Assembly: GCA_964372095.1 (NCBI GenBank)
Contig: CAYJPV010000026.1
Coordinates: forward strand, 1 to 64,000
Direction of reading: 5' to 3'
Length of the DNA: 64,000 nucleotides
Origin: CAYJPV01 sp964372095
Lineage (GTDB): Bacteria > Acidobacteriota > Vicinamibacteria > Vicinamibacterales > JAKQTR01
The position numbers and the translations under genes were made by a program. The notes under the pieces were generated by a model that ran no database searches, was not told where the DNA came from, and worked only from the letters and a program-made list of their open reading frames with translations. Positions 41,043 to 52,793 of this stretch are shown here, piece after piece. Every line of letters starts with the position of its first letter. Position 1 is the stretch's first letter.

Positions 41043-42377
41043 ATGGCACACAATCACACCGTCACCGACATCAACGACGCAAACACGGGACGGACAGCCC
41101 AGGTGGTCCTGTGGCTGTTTGCGGGCGGGTACGCGGTGGCCGGCGTCGCGGTTGCCGCCTGGGGGCCGGAGTGGTTTGCGGCGGAGGGCGCCAGCGTCAG
41201 ACTCATCCGGCAGGCCGGGGGGCTGCTTGTGGCCGCCGCCTGCGTGATGTGGGGCATCGCCTCGGTGCGTGATGAACGGATCCGGTACGACCTGCTCAAG
41301 TGGGTCCTGCTCGCGCATGCGGTGGTGATGCTCCCGTCCTGGGCGTTTGCTGATCTCGGCAGCCAGGGGCGCACGGTGTTCTACGTGGTCATCGCGTTGC
41401 TGCTCGGGCTGATGGTTGGGAGCCGCCCGGAGCCAGGCGCGGCACTTGAAGTGACCACACTGTTCGCCAGTCGCAAAGTGCCCATGACTGTCCTGCGCTC
41501 GTCCTACGAGCAGCGGATTCGCGACGCGGCCAGTCTCGAGGAGCGTCATCGACTCGCGCGCGACCTTCACGATTCGATCAAGCAGCAGGTGTTCGTCATG
41601 CAGACGGCCGCCGCCACCGCGCAAGCCCGGTTCGACGACGACCCGCCGGGAGCGAAGACGGCGATCGAACAGATCCGGGCGGCCGGGCGCGAAGCCATGG
41701 CCGAGATGGAGGCGATGCTCGACCAGTTGCGCGTGTCCGTCCTCGAAAACACCGGCCTGGTAGAGGCACTCAAGAAACAGGGCGAGGCGCTCGGATTCAG
41801 GACAGGCGGTAACGTACGCGTCGACGTCGGATCGCTGCCGCCCAGTGAGGCTTGGCCGCCCGGCTCGCACCAGGCGGTTTTGCGTGTCGCGCAGGAAGCG
41901 CTCGCGAATGTCGGGCGCCATGCCCGTGCCAGCCACGTCTGGGTCACGCTGGAAAGCACCGAGACGGACGTCACCCTCACGGTTCGCGACGATGGTGCGG
42001 GGCGCGAAGGGGAGGGAGCGGGCCACGCGGGGATGGGGATGCAGAACATGCGGGATCGGGCCGAAGAGTTCGGTGGTACCCTCAGCGTGCAGACGCCTGC
42101 TGGCGGCGGCACCATCGTCGTCTTTGCCATTCCGCACGCCGCACAGGTCGATGTGGCCTGGCTGCGCCGGCGCGTGCTCTCGTTCGCTGTCCTGGTCGTG
42201 GGGTTAGGTGCAGGGGTCGGGCTGATGTCAAGCGGCCAGGCCCTGTTCCCGTTGCTCGCGTTGAATGGTGGTTTCCTGTACCGGGCGATTGTGAATTACC
42301 GGCGCGCGTTGCGCATGAAGAACTCGAAGCCATGGACTCCATCACCATCGCCATCGTCGACGACCACCGCGTCGTAG
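41043..42377 (+). CDS. NarL-type sensor histidine kinase with C-terminal membrane helices
   Basis: This 444-residue kinase has four N-terminal membrane helices (about 18-130), a HisKA_3 dimerisation domain with the phospho-accepting histidine in RHRLARDLHDSIKQQVFVMQ (about residue 176) and a HATPase domain (AQEALANVGRHARA, RDDGAGREG, GMGMQNMRDRAEEFGG). After the catalytic domain come two further hydrophobic segments (VLSFAVLVVGLGAGVGLM and ALFPLLALNGGFLY, about 380-420), so the kinase core is a cytoplasmic loop held at both ends by membrane. This is unusual. The 3' end overlaps the response regulator by 46 bp. Confidence 0.9.
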   Translation: MAHNHTVTDINDANTGRTAQVVLWLFAGGYAVAGVAVAAWGPEWFAAEGASVRLIRQAGGLLVAAACVMWGIASVRDERIRYDLLKWVLLAHAVVMLPSWAFADLGSQGRTVFYVVIALLLGLMVGSRPEPGAALEVTTLFASRKVPMTVLRSSYEQRIRDAASLEERHRLARDLHDSIKQQVFVMQTAAATAQARFDDDPPGAKTAIEQIRAAGREAMAEMEAMLDQLRVSVLENTGLVEALKKQGEALGFRTGGNVRVDVGSLPPSEAWPPGSHQAVLRVAQEALANVGRHARASHVWVTLESTETDVTLTVRDDGAGREGEGAGHAGMGMQNMRDRAEEFGGTLSVQTPAGGGTIVVFAIPHAAQVDVAWLRRRVLSFAVLVVGLGAGVGLMSSGQALFPLLALNGGFLYRAIVNYRRALRMKNSKPWTPSPSPSSTTTAS

Positions 42378-42970
42378 GGCGCAGCCTGCAGGCGTACCTG
42401 GAATCGTTCCAGGGCATGACAGTCGTGGGCATCGCCGTGAGCGGCGAAGAACTGCTCGAGCACCTGACGGCGTGGGCTCCGCAGATCGTGATCCAGGACC
42501 TGCTGCTGCCTGGCGGGATGGACGGCATCGAGACGACGCGCCGCGTGCTCGAGCGGGCACCCGCGATCCGCGTGATTGCCTTGACGGCATCGACCGACGA
42601 AGCCCGCATGATGGGAGTATTGCGCGCCGGGGCAGTGGGATACGTGCGGAAGGATGCTGAACCGGAGACCCTGCTGGCGGCCGTACGCGCGGTGGCACGC
42701 GGCCGGACCTACATCGACCCGGCCGTCTCGTGGGAAATCACGCAGGCGGTGGCGGCCTCCGACGACCTGACCGTGCGCGAAGTCGAGGTGTTGCGCCGCC
42801 TGGCGCTCGGACGATCGAACAAGGAGATCGCCAGCGAGTTGTTCGTCGGCGAAGACACCGTGAAGACCCACGTCAGCCACGTCTTCGCCAAACTCCACGT
42901 GGAGAACCGCGCCCAGGCCGTCGTCCAGGCCCTCAAGCGCGGCCTCGTCTCGCTGGAGGAGCTGGGGTAG
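42332..42970 (+). CDS. NarL/FixJ-family response regulator
   Basis: This 212-residue protein has a receiver domain with acidic pocket D10-D11, phospho-acceptor D56 in IVIQDLLLPGG and the conserved lysine in GYVRKDA (about 107), then a LuxR-type helix-turn-helix (LTVREVEVLRRLALGRSNKEIASELFVGEDTVKTHVSHVFAKL, about 145-200). It is the partner of the overlapping kinase gene. Its targets are not evident; the S9 peptidase gene follows 142 bp downstream with its own promoter-like hexamer. Confidence 0.93.
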   Translation: MDSITIAIVDDHRVVGRSLQAYLESFQGMTVVGIAVSGEELLEHLTAWAPQIVIQDLLLPGGMDGIETTRRVLERAPAIRVIALTASTDEARMMGVLRAGAVGYVRKDAEPETLLAAVRAVARGRTYIDPAVSWEITQAVAASDDLTVREVEVLRRLALGRSNKEIASELFVGEDTVKTHVSHVFAKLHVENRAQAVVQALKRGLVSLEELG

Positions 42971-43112
42971 GCCCCCTCGATTCTCTGTGCAACCGGAAAC
43001 GCCCTGCCGACCGCCGGCGTAGTATCCTTCCGGGGAGTGGTGTCGGTTGCCGGTGTTCCGGCGTCCGGTTGCTGCAAGTCGTGATCCTGCCTGCGTTCCA
43101 AGGAGCTTGAGC

Positions 43113-46094
<2,982 letters not shown>

Positions 46095-46136
46095 GCAGTA
46101 GGCAGTAGGCAGTAGACAGTAGACAGGAGAGAGGCG

Positions 46137-46158
46137 GGGGCGAATGAGGATTCGCCCC
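46137..46158. terminator. Perfect hairpin after the S9 gene
   Basis: GGGGCGAAT pairs with ATTCGCCCC (9 bp) around GAGG, followed by TCCATTCC. A 14-bp direct repeat GGCGCCCGGAGCCC (46173-46186 and 46194-46207) lies between it and the next gene. Confidence 0.55.
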
Positions 46159-46220
46159 TCCATTCCATGCCCGGCGCCCGGAGCCCGTAGTCTGGCGCCC
46201 GGAGCCCCCAGTGAGGTGTT

Positions 46221-47978
46221 ATGACGCGTGGCAGACGGATCGTTGTGTTCACGGTGGCGGCGGCGCTGGCGACGTCGCTCGGACTGCAGGCCCAGGCACC
46301 AGCCAAGGCCGACCTCATCTCGGTTCCCGACCTGAAGCAGTGGCTCGGGTACATCGCGTCGGACGAACTCGAAGGGCGCGGCAACTTCTCCGAGGGCCTG
46401 GCGCTGGCGGCGGCCTACATCGCGGATGAAATGGAGACACTGGGCGTGAAGCCCGGCGGCGACAACGGCACCTACTTCCAGCGCGTGGCCGTGCAGGGGG
46501 TCCAGAACACGGGCACGGCAAGCGTGACGGTGGAGGTCAACGGCCAGTCCCGCACGTTCAAACTCGGCGAGGGGATTGATCTCCCCAAGAACATGGGCGG
46601 CGCCAGGACCATCACCGCGGACCAGATCGAGTTCGTCGGCTACGGCCTCAGCCTGCCGGCGGCGGGCATCGACGACTACAAGGGCCGGTCCGCCCGGGGG
46701 AAGGTGGCCGTGTGGCTGGGCTCGCAGGGGCCGAGTGCACTCGACCTGACGAAGTTCCGCCGTGCGCTGATGGGACGGTCTCGCACGGCGACCGAACAGG
46801 AAGGCGCGATCGCCGTGATTGGCCCTGAGATGGCCCGCCCCGGCTTCGGTGGTCCCGCCGGTGCGGCGGCGGCAGGGGCCGCAGGCGCGCCCGGGCAGGC
46901 ACGACCAGCCGGACAGGCTCAGCCTCCGGCTGCGATGCAGATGGGTGGTCAGGGTGTGCCTCCGGAGGTGCCCGACTTCACGACGGTGCAGCGCCTCGAC
47001 GGAGCCGTCACGCCGGTCATCAGCGCGAAAGACGCCTTCTTCGAGTTCCTGTTCAGCGGGTCGGACGTGCCGTACGCCACGCTGAAGGCCGCTGCGGACA
47101 AACGTGAGCCTCTGCCGGCCGTGGCGCTGAAAGGCGTGAAGATCACGATCACGCTCGAACCCAAGTACGAAGTGGTCCGCACGCAATACACCCGCAACGT
47201 CGTCGCCATCGTCGAGGGCACCGATCCGAAGCTGAAGAACACCTACGTGGGATTCGGCGCGCACTACGACCACGTTGGTTACGCTCAGGGCGGCGTCATC
47301 CAGGGCCCGACCGGACCCAGGCGCAGCGCGTCGGTGGGACGCGTCACGGCCAATGCGGTTGAAGATCGTGTCTGGAACGGCGCCGACGACGACGGGTCGG
47401 GCACGGTCGCGCTGATGGCCCTGGCCAAGGCGTTCGCGAAAGGACCGAAACCGAAACGGTCGCTGGTCTTCATCTGGTTCACGGGCGAAGAGCGCGGCTT
47501 GTGGGGATCGCGGTTCTTTGCCGATCATCCCACGGTGCCGATCGACTCCATGGTGGCGGTGCTGAATGTCGACATGATCGGCCGCAACCGGGACAACAAG
47601 CCCGACGAGGCGAACGTCGTCTACCTCGTCGGGTCCGACCGCATCAGCACCGAGCTGCACGAGATGAGCGAGGCAGCCAACAAGGCGATGCCCGCGCCCA
47701 TCACCCTGGACTACTCCTACAACGACCCGGCCGACTCGGAGTCGCTCTACACACGCAGCGACCACTACAGCTTCGCCGTCAAGGGCATTCCCGTGATCTT
47801 CTACACCACGGGGACCCACCCGGACTATCACGCCAACACCGACGGCGTGGACAAGATCGAGTGGGAGAAGATGGCCACGATCACCCGGCTGATCTACGGG
47901 ACAGCGGTCAAGGTCGCCAACCTCGATCACGCACCGGTCCGTGACAACAAAGGGCCGCGGGCGATCACGCGAAAGTAG
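46221..47978 (+). CDS. Secreted M28-family aminopeptidase
   Basis: This 585-residue exported zinc peptidase has a PA domain inserted at about 125-190, with an Ala/Gly/Gln-rich stretch (about 210-240) between it and the catalytic domain. Metal ligands are seen in order: H in GFGAHYDHVG, D in NGADDDGSGTVALM, EE in FTGEERGLWGS, D in LNVDMIGRN and H in DYHANTDGVD. It would release N-terminal residues from peptides in the periplasm, complementing the S9 enzyme just upstream. A GTGAGG ribosome-like site precedes the ATG. Confidence 0.9.
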   Translation: MTRGRRIVVFTVAAALATSLGLQAQAPAKADLISVPDLKQWLGYIASDELEGRGNFSEGLALAAAYIADEMETLGVKPGGDNGTYFQRVAVQGVQNTGTASVTVEVNGQSRTFKLGEGIDLPKNMGGARTITADQIEFVGYGLSLPAAGIDDYKGRSARGKVAVWLGSQGPSALDLTKFRRALMGRSRTATEQEGAIAVIGPEMARPGFGGPAGAAAAGAAGAPGQARPAGQAQPPAAMQMGGQGVPPEVPDFTTVQRLDGAVTPVISAKDAFFEFLFSGSDVPYATLKAAADKREPLPAVALKGVKITITLEPKYEVVRTQYTRNVVAIVEGTDPKLKNTYVGFGAHYDHVGYAQGGVIQGPTGPRRSASVGRVTANAVEDRVWNGADDDGSGTVALMALAKAFAKGPKPKRSLVFIWFTGEERGLWGSRFFADHPTVPIDSMVAVLNVDMIGRNRDNKPDEANVVYLVGSDRISTELHEMSEAANKAMPAPITLDYSYNDPADSESLYTRSDHYSFAVKGIPVIFYTTGTHPDYHANTDGVDKIEWEKMATITRLIYGTAVKVANLDHAPVRDNKGPRAITRK

Positions 47979-47990
47979 TTTGGGGACTTG

Positions 47991-48076
47991 GGTAGACAGT
48001 AGTCAGTAGGAAGTAGTCAGTAGGAAGCCCCTCCGACGGATGCGTGCGGCCTACTGCCTACTGCCTACTGTCTACT
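47991..48076. repeat. C-family heptamer arrays in inverted orientation
   Basis: GTAGACAGTAGTCAGTAGG units (47991-48026) face CTACTGCCTACTGCCTACTG (48051-48076) across a 24-bp spacer. The two arms are complementary over about 25 bp and could form a long hairpin between the M28 and NUDIX genes. Confidence 0.85.
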
Positions 48077-48113
48077 CGCCGGAGACGGATGTCCCGTGTC
48101 CACCCCCCTGCGG

Positions 48114-48119
48114 TAGCAT
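48114..48119 (+). promoter_or_regulatory. -10 hexamer TAGCAT, leaderless GTG start at 48128
   Basis: TAGCAT is followed by 8 nt and the GTG that opens PLLSFDDLQ. No ribosome site is present. Confidence 0.5.
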
Positions 48120-48127
48120 GTAGTGTC

Positions 48128-48769
48128 GTGCCGCTGCTCTCCTTCGACGACCTCCAGCGCGAACTGCCATCGCGCCTGACCAGCCTGCCGGGCCTCGATG
48201 CCCAGCGCCGGATGGCTCCGATTCCGCGCCACGGCTGGAAACCCGGACTGTTGCCAGACGATGCCCGGCCGGCCGCGGCACTGCTGGCGATCTTTCCGAT
48301 TGAGGGAGCGGCCGGGTTGCTGCTGACGAAGCGGGCCAGCACCCTGCCGCAGCACCGCGGACAGGTCTCGCTGCCAGGCGGCGCGGTCGATCCCGGCGAG
48401 ACCATCGAACAGGCGGCGTTGCGAGAGGCCCACGAAGAAGTTGGCATTGCCCCGTCAACCGTCACCATCGTCGGTGCCTTGACCGTGATGCACATTCCGG
48501 TCAGCAATTTCGTCCTGCACACGGTCGTCGGGACCCTGCCTGCGCGGCCGGAGACAACGCCGGCTCCCCACGAAGTCTCGCGGGTGATTGAGGTGCCGGT
48601 GGCCGATCTCCTGGACCCGGCCAGGCATCGCCGCACGTGCCGCGTCCGGGATGGCATCGAGTTCGACATGCCGTATTTCGACCTCGACGGCGAGCAGGTC
48701 TGGGGCGCCACGGCGATGGTGCTGGCGGAGTTCGCTGCCGTGCTGGGGGTGCACGTAAGACCGTCGTAG
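48128..48769 (+). CDS. NUDIX hydrolase, CoA pyrophosphatase type
   Basis: This 213-residue protein has the full NUDIX box GGAVDPGETIEQAALREAHEEVGI preceded by LLLTKRASTLPQHRGQVSLPGG. The latter is the signature of the CoA pyrophosphatase branch (NudL/YeaB), which splits CoA to phosphopantetheine and 3',5'-ADP. Substrate preference is inferred from that motif. GTG is taken as start because an in-frame upstream extension consists of repeat sequence. Cytosolic. Confidence 0.88.
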   Translation: MPLLSFDDLQRELPSRLTSLPGLDAQRRMAPIPRHGWKPGLLPDDARPAAALLAIFPIEGAAGLLLTKRASTLPQHRGQVSLPGGAVDPGETIEQAALREAHEEVGIAPSTVTIVGALTVMHIPVSNFVLHTVVGTLPARPETTPAPHEVSRVIEVPVADLLDPARHRRTCRVRDGIEFDMPYFDLDGEQVWGATAMVLAEFAAVLGVHVRPS

Positions 48770-48770
48770 G

Positions 48771-48858
48771 CCTGCGGCCTGCGGCCCGCGGCCCGCGGCC
48801 GTGCTACTGTCTACTAACTACTGACTACTTTCTACCGGCTTCTTGCTTCTTGCTTCTG
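48771..48858. repeat. GC-rich short repeat, then C and D families in reverse
   Basis: GGCCTGC/GGCCCGC tandem units (48771-48803) are followed by CTACTGT/CTACTGA (C, reverse) and CTTCTTG/CTTCTGG (D, reverse). The last unit supplies the GGAG ribosome site of the topoisomerase gene at 48858-48861. Confidence 0.82.
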
Positions 48859-48866
48859 GAGTTCCC

Positions 48867-51320
48867 GTGTCGCCTCGGCCGAAAGACGAAGACCCTTCGC
48901 TGTTCGACGTGATTGAAACCGCCCCGGCGGGTGACGGACCCGCATGGCCCCCGGCCCAGTGGCCGCCGCCTCCCGGACGGTCCTCGGGGCGCGGAGGGGG
49001 CGAGGGCGGCGACGACGACGTCGTAGCCCTGCACGAGGCGGCGCAGGAGAAGTACCTCAACTACGCGCTCTCGGTGATCACGTCGCGCGCGTTGCCCGAC
49101 GTGCGCGACGGGCTGAAACCGGTACAGCGCCGCATCCTCTACACGATGTGGCAGCAGAACCTGACGGCCGACGCCAAACACCGCAAGTGCGCCAAGGTCG
49201 TCGGCGACGTGATGGGCAGCTTCCACCCGCACGGCGATTCGGCCATCTACGAGACGCTCGTCCGCATGGCGCAGGCGTTCTCGCTGCGATATCCGCTGGT
49301 GGACGGCTCGGGCAACTTCGGGTCGCTCGACGGCGACGCGGCGGCGGCCATGCGCTACACGGAATGCCGCCTGGCGCGCATCGCGGACGAACTGCTCAGC
49401 GAAATCGATCAGGACACCGTGCCGTTCCGGCCGAACTACGACGGCACCAAGTTCGAACCCGTCGTCCTGCCCGCGCGCCTGCCCAACCTGCTGATCAACG
49501 GCGCCACCGGGATCGCCGTCGGCATGGCGACGAGCATCCCGCCGCACAACCTCGGCGAGATCAGCACGGCGCTCGTCAAGCTGCTCGACAACCCCGACCT
49601 GACCAGTGTGCAGTTGTGCCGGTGGGTCAAAGGCCCCGATTTCCCCACGGGCGCCCACATCCTGAACTCGGCGGACGAACTGCGGGAGATCTACCGCACC
49701 GGGTCCGGATCGGTTCGCGTGCGCGGCACGTGGGAGGCCGGGACGGTGACGCGCAGCGGCCGCACGATCATCATCACCAGCATTCCGTACATGGTGAACA
49801 AGTCGCAGTTGGTCGAGCGTATTGCCGAAGTGGTGATGAGCCGCAAGCTGCCGCCGCTGATCGACGTCCGCGACGTCTCCACCGATGATGTCCGGATCGA
49901 GCTGGAAGTGAAGAAGGACGCCGACGAGAAGATGGTAATGGCGTACCTGGCCAAGCACACGCCGCTCCAAACGACGTTCCCGGTCAACATGACCTGCCTG
50001 ATTCCGACCGAGAACCCCGAGGTCGGCAGGCCTGAGCGTCTGGATCTCAAGTCGGTGCTGTGGCACTTCCTGCACTTCCGGCTGGACGTGGTGACACGCC
50101 GGCTCGAGCACGAACTGGCAGCCCTGCGGAAGCGGACCCATATCCTCGAGGGCTTCGAGAAGGTCTTCGATGCCCTCGACGAGATCATCCGCATCATCCG
50201 CAAGTCGGACGGCAAGCCCGACGCGGCACAGAAGATCATGGCGCGGTTCGAACTGGATGACGACCAGACGGACGCCATCCTGGAACTGAAGCTGTACCGC
50301 CTGGCGCGCCTCGAGATCCTCGTCATCCGGAAGGAACTGGAGGAGAAGCGCAAACGGGCGAAGCAGATCGGCGGCCTGCTCACCAACGAAGAGGCCCGCT
50401 GGGGCGTCGTGCGCCAGGAAATCGAGAGTGTGCAGAAGCAGTATGCGGAACCGCGGGGGCAGTCGCGCCGGACGCTCATCGAAGCGGTGGAAGAAGTCGA
50501 ATACTCGGCCGACGACTTCATCATCGACGAGGACAACATTGTCATCGTATCGCGCGACGGCTGGGTGAAGCGGCAGAAAGAGGTCAAGGATCTCGCGAAC
50601 ACGCGGCTCCGCGAAGGGGACGCGGTGCTCGCCGTATTGCCGGGGAGCACGCGTGCGTCGGCCGTGTTCTTCACGAACTTCGGCGCGGCGTACACCGTCC
50701 GGATTGTGGACGTGCCGGCATCGACCGGGTACGGCGAGCCCATCCAGCGGCTGTTCAAGTTCCGGGACGGTGAGCGGGTGATCGGGGCCTTCAGCCTTGA
50801 TCCGCGGGTCATCGGCGACGTGACCGCACCCAGGCCCGAAGATGCGCCGCCGGTTCATGCGGTGGCCGTGACGAGCGACGGTTACAGCCTGCGGTTCAGC
50901 TTCGAGGGGTTTGTCGAGCCCAGCACCCGCGCGGGCCGCCGGTTCGCCAGACCGGCGGACGGGGCGGAGGTGGTCGGCGTGTCGGCAATCAACGGCGACG
51001 AGATCATGATCGCGGCGACGGCCCAGGCCCGGGCCATGCTCTGTAAGGTGGACGAGATCAACTTCCTGTCGGGTCCCGGCAAGGGCGTCATCCTGATCAA
51101 GCTGGATCCGGATGAAGACCGGGTGCTGGGTTATGTGGCGTCGTCAGGCGACCGGACGTTGCTGACCGTGGAAACCAGCCGCGGCGCCGAGCAGACGATC
51201 AGCACCGCCAAGTACGAAGTCACGAGCCGCGGCGGCAAAGGAAGGGAACTGCTGCAGCGAGGACAGTTCACCCGCGTGGTCCCGACGGAGGTCGTGGCTC
51301 CGCAGCCGCTCACTTCTTGA
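48867..51320 (+). CDS. parC: DNA topoisomerase IV subunit A (type IIA)
   Basis: This 817-residue DNA-cleaving subunit has an acidic/Pro-rich N-terminal extension (about 1-55), then SRALPDVRDGLKPVQRRILYTM, the GDVMGSFHPHGDSAIYETLVRMAQ quinolone-resistance region and the catalytic tyrosine at about Y164 in AMRYTECRLA. The coiled-coil tower reaches about 500, and the C-terminal propeller has blades such as DNIVIVSRDGWVKR. It works with the B subunit at 54225 to decatenate or relax DNA. Assignment to ParC rather than GyrA rests on the pairing with a 634-residue ParE-like B subunit. The GTG at 48867 has GGAG 5 nt upstream. It overlaps the convergent ompA gene by 11 bp. Confidence 0.87.
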   Translation: MSPRPKDEDPSLFDVIETAPAGDGPAWPPAQWPPPPGRSSGRGGGEGGDDDVVALHEAAQEKYLNYALSVITSRALPDVRDGLKPVQRRILYTMWQQNLTADAKHRKCAKVVGDVMGSFHPHGDSAIYETLVRMAQAFSLRYPLVDGSGNFGSLDGDAAAAMRYTECRLARIADELLSEIDQDTVPFRPNYDGTKFEPVVLPARLPNLLINGATGIAVGMATSIPPHNLGEISTALVKLLDNPDLTSVQLCRWVKGPDFPTGAHILNSADELREIYRTGSGSVRVRGTWEAGTVTRSGRTIIITSIPYMVNKSQLVERIAEVVMSRKLPPLIDVRDVSTDDVRIELEVKKDADEKMVMAYLAKHTPLQTTFPVNMTCLIPTENPEVGRPERLDLKSVLWHFLHFRLDVVTRRLEHELAALRKRTHILEGFEKVFDALDEIIRIIRKSDGKPDAAQKIMARFELDDDQTDAILELKLYRLARLEILVIRKELEEKRKRAKQIGGLLTNEEARWGVVRQEIESVQKQYAEPRGQSRRTLIEAVEEVEYSADDFIIDEDNIVIVSRDGWVKRQKEVKDLANTRLREGDAVLAVLPGSTRASAVFFTNFGAAYTVRIVDVPASTGYGEPIQRLFKFRDGERVIGAFSLDPRVIGDVTAPRPEDAPPVHAVAVTSDGYSLRFSFEGFVEPSTRAGRRFARPADGAEVVGVSAINGDEIMIAATAQARAMLCKVDEINFLSGPGKGVILIKLDPDEDRVLGYVASSGDRTLLTVETSRGAEQTISTAKYEVTSRGGKGRELLQRGQFTRVVPTEVVAPQPLTS

Positions 51321-52212
51321 CCAGTTCCACGCGCCGGTTCTTCCCGCGGCCTTCCTCGGTGCGGTTGTCGGCGACGGGCGCCGTCTGTCCGTAGCCCTTG
51401 GCGGTCAGCCGGGCCGACGCGATGCCCCGCGCCACGAGCGCGGCCATGACAGCCTGCGCGCGTTCCTGCGAGAGCCGCAGGTTCGCCTCGGGCGTGCCGG
51501 CGTTGTCGGTGTGGCCCCCGATCTCGACGCGGAGATCGGATGCCGCCTTGAGCGCCGCTGCCGCGGTGTCCAGGGTCTGCGCCGAGTCGGGGTTGATCGT
51601 GGACTTTCCTGTCTCGAAGTTGATGTACAGCGAGATGAACCCGTCCTTGGCGAACTTGTCGACCAGTTCGTTGACGCCGATGTCCTGCTTCATCGCGGCG
51701 CGTTCGGACACCGTCATGGCGTACTGCCCGTCCTTCTCGCTGGCCTGCATGAAGACCCACGTCTCTGTGCTGCTGCCAACGAACTTCAACGTCAGTGCAT
51801 AGCTGAAGCACCCGTTGCCCATCTGGGGCATCTTCTCCGGGTCGTAGTAGCCCTTGCACCAACCGGGGTACTGGCCCTCGATGGTCGCCCCGGCCTTCTT
51901 CGCCGCGTTCTCGAAGTTCCGCATGATCTGGAGCCCGCTGGGCGGCGTTGCACCTTCGTTGATCTCGTAGGTGAGCCACTGCACCGGCCCTTCGACCTCG
52001 ATGACTTTGGTGGGCCTCTCCTGATCCATCACGGCGGGGCCGACGGGAAACCCTCTCATGTCGAACTGACTGCTCTCGCAGCCCGCAATGTGCATGTTTG
52101 GGAATCGGGTGAACAAGGGGTGATCCTTGCAGCCATCCGCATCCTGCTGCGCCAGCGCAGGCACGGCGGAGATCGCGCACACCAGCACGGCACCGACGAT
52201 CATCCTCGTCAT
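51310..52212 (-). CDS. OmpA-family peptidoglycan-associated protein
   Basis: This 300-residue exported protein has a signal peptide (MIVGAVLVCAISAVPALA). An N-terminal domain of about 170 residues with four cysteines is not recognised. A C-terminal OmpA domain (about 185-300) shows GFISLYINFETGKSTINPDSAQ and the peptidoglycan-binding GHTDNAGTPEANLRLSQERAQAVMAAL-KGYGQTAPVADNRTEEGRGKNRRVEL. It would tether the outer membrane or a periplasmic protein to the cell wall. GGAGGA lies 5 nt before the start. The 3' end overlaps the topoisomerase gene tail to tail. Confidence 0.9.
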   Translation of the reverse strand: MTRMIVGAVLVCAISAVPALAQQDADGCKDHPLFTRFPNMHIAGCESSQFDMRGFPVGPAVMDQERPTKVIEVEGPVQWLTYEINEGATPPSGLQIMRNFENAAKKAGATIEGQYPGWCKGYYDPEKMPQMGNGCFSYALTLKFVGSSTETWVFMQASEKDGQYAMTVSERAAMKQDIGVNELVDKFAKDGFISLYINFETGKSTINPDSAQTLDTAAAALKAASDLRVEIGGHTDNAGTPEANLRLSQERAQAVMAALVARGIASARLTAKGYGQTAPVADNRTEEGRGKNRRVELVKK

Positions 52213-52230
52213 CGCTGTCCTCCGATTCCC

Positions 52231-52256
52231 CTAGCCTCTAGCCTCTAGCCTCTAGC
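52231..52256. repeat. CTAGCCT heptamer array
   Basis: Tandem CTAGCCT units fill the space between the OmpA gene start and the stop of the ferritin-like gene. This word is not seen elsewhere in the window, so it is a further repeat family (F) in the same kind of position. Confidence 0.85.
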
Positions 52257-52777
52257 TACTGTCCCACCGGTTCGTCTTCAAACGTGTCGGGAGAAATTGG
52301 GGAGTCGGGGGGCAGCCGGTCGAGGATCGCCTGCACCAGTTCCTTGTGCTCGACTTCTTCCTGGCGGAGTTCTTCGAACAGCGTCCGCACCTCGGTGTCC
52401 GTCACGTGCGCCAGCGCGGCGTCGAAGAAGTCGTGGGCTTTCACTTCACACGACATCGCGACTTCCATCGCCTGGCGGGCGGTCATGTATGTGCGTGACT
52501 GGTCGTAGTCCGGTGCCTCCACGTCCCACAGCATGGCGCGGGTGACCGTGCGCGGCTCGGTCGGGAAGAGCGACTGGCGACGCATCATCAGGTCTTCGCC
52601 GTGCTTCGCCTCGTTGCCAGCCATCGTCTTGAAGAACTGGGCAGCATCCGGCGTGTGGTGGACGGCCAGGTTCTCGTGGAACTCCTCGTAGCGGTCCTTG
52701 GCTTCTTCCTCGATCAGGATGGCGAGGTCGAGCGCGTCCTTGAGTGACAGTGATTTGAAGTCGATGGTCGGCGGCAT
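52256..52777 (-). CDS. Ferritin-like di-iron protein (rubrerythrin-type)
   Basis: This 173-residue four-helix protein carries carboxylate/histidine metal motifs on each helix: ILIEEEAKDRYEEF, AGNEAKHGED, SCEVKAHDFFDAAL and LRQEEVEHKELVQ. That is the rubrerythrin-like erythrin arrangement without a C-terminal rubredoxin domain. Such proteins handle peroxide or store iron in the cytosol. The ATG at 52777 is preferred because TACGAT ends 7 nt upstream; an ATG at 52786 overlaps that hexamer. The neighbouring ferredoxin-type membrane protein could be a redox partner (inference). Confidence 0.83.
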   Translation of the reverse strand: MPPTIDFKSLSLKDALDLAILIEEEAKDRYEEFHENLAVHHTPDAAQFFKTMAGNEAKHGEDLMMRRQSLFPTEPRTVTRAMLWDVEAPDYDQSRTYMTARQAMEVAMSCEVKAHDFFDAALAHVTDTEVRTLFEELRQEEVEHKELVQAILDRLPPDSPISPDTFEDEPVGQ

Positions 52778-52784
52778 GGAAGGC

Positions 52785-52790
52785 ATCGTA
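52785..52790 (-). promoter_or_regulatory. -10 hexamer TACGAT, leaderless start at 52777
   Basis: On the minus strand TACGAT ends 7 nt before the ATG. It is preceded by CCTTGCCCCTAG, identical to the sequence before the -10 at 7188, with a TTGCCC word 18 bp upstream in both. Confidence 0.55.
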
Positions 52791-52793
52791 CTA

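Noticed and set aside
46173..46207. Direct repeat GGCGCCCGGAGCCC as an attachment site of a mobile element.
   Set aside because: The copies are only 7 bp apart and no integrase or transposase is nearby. It is more likely another short spacer repeat.
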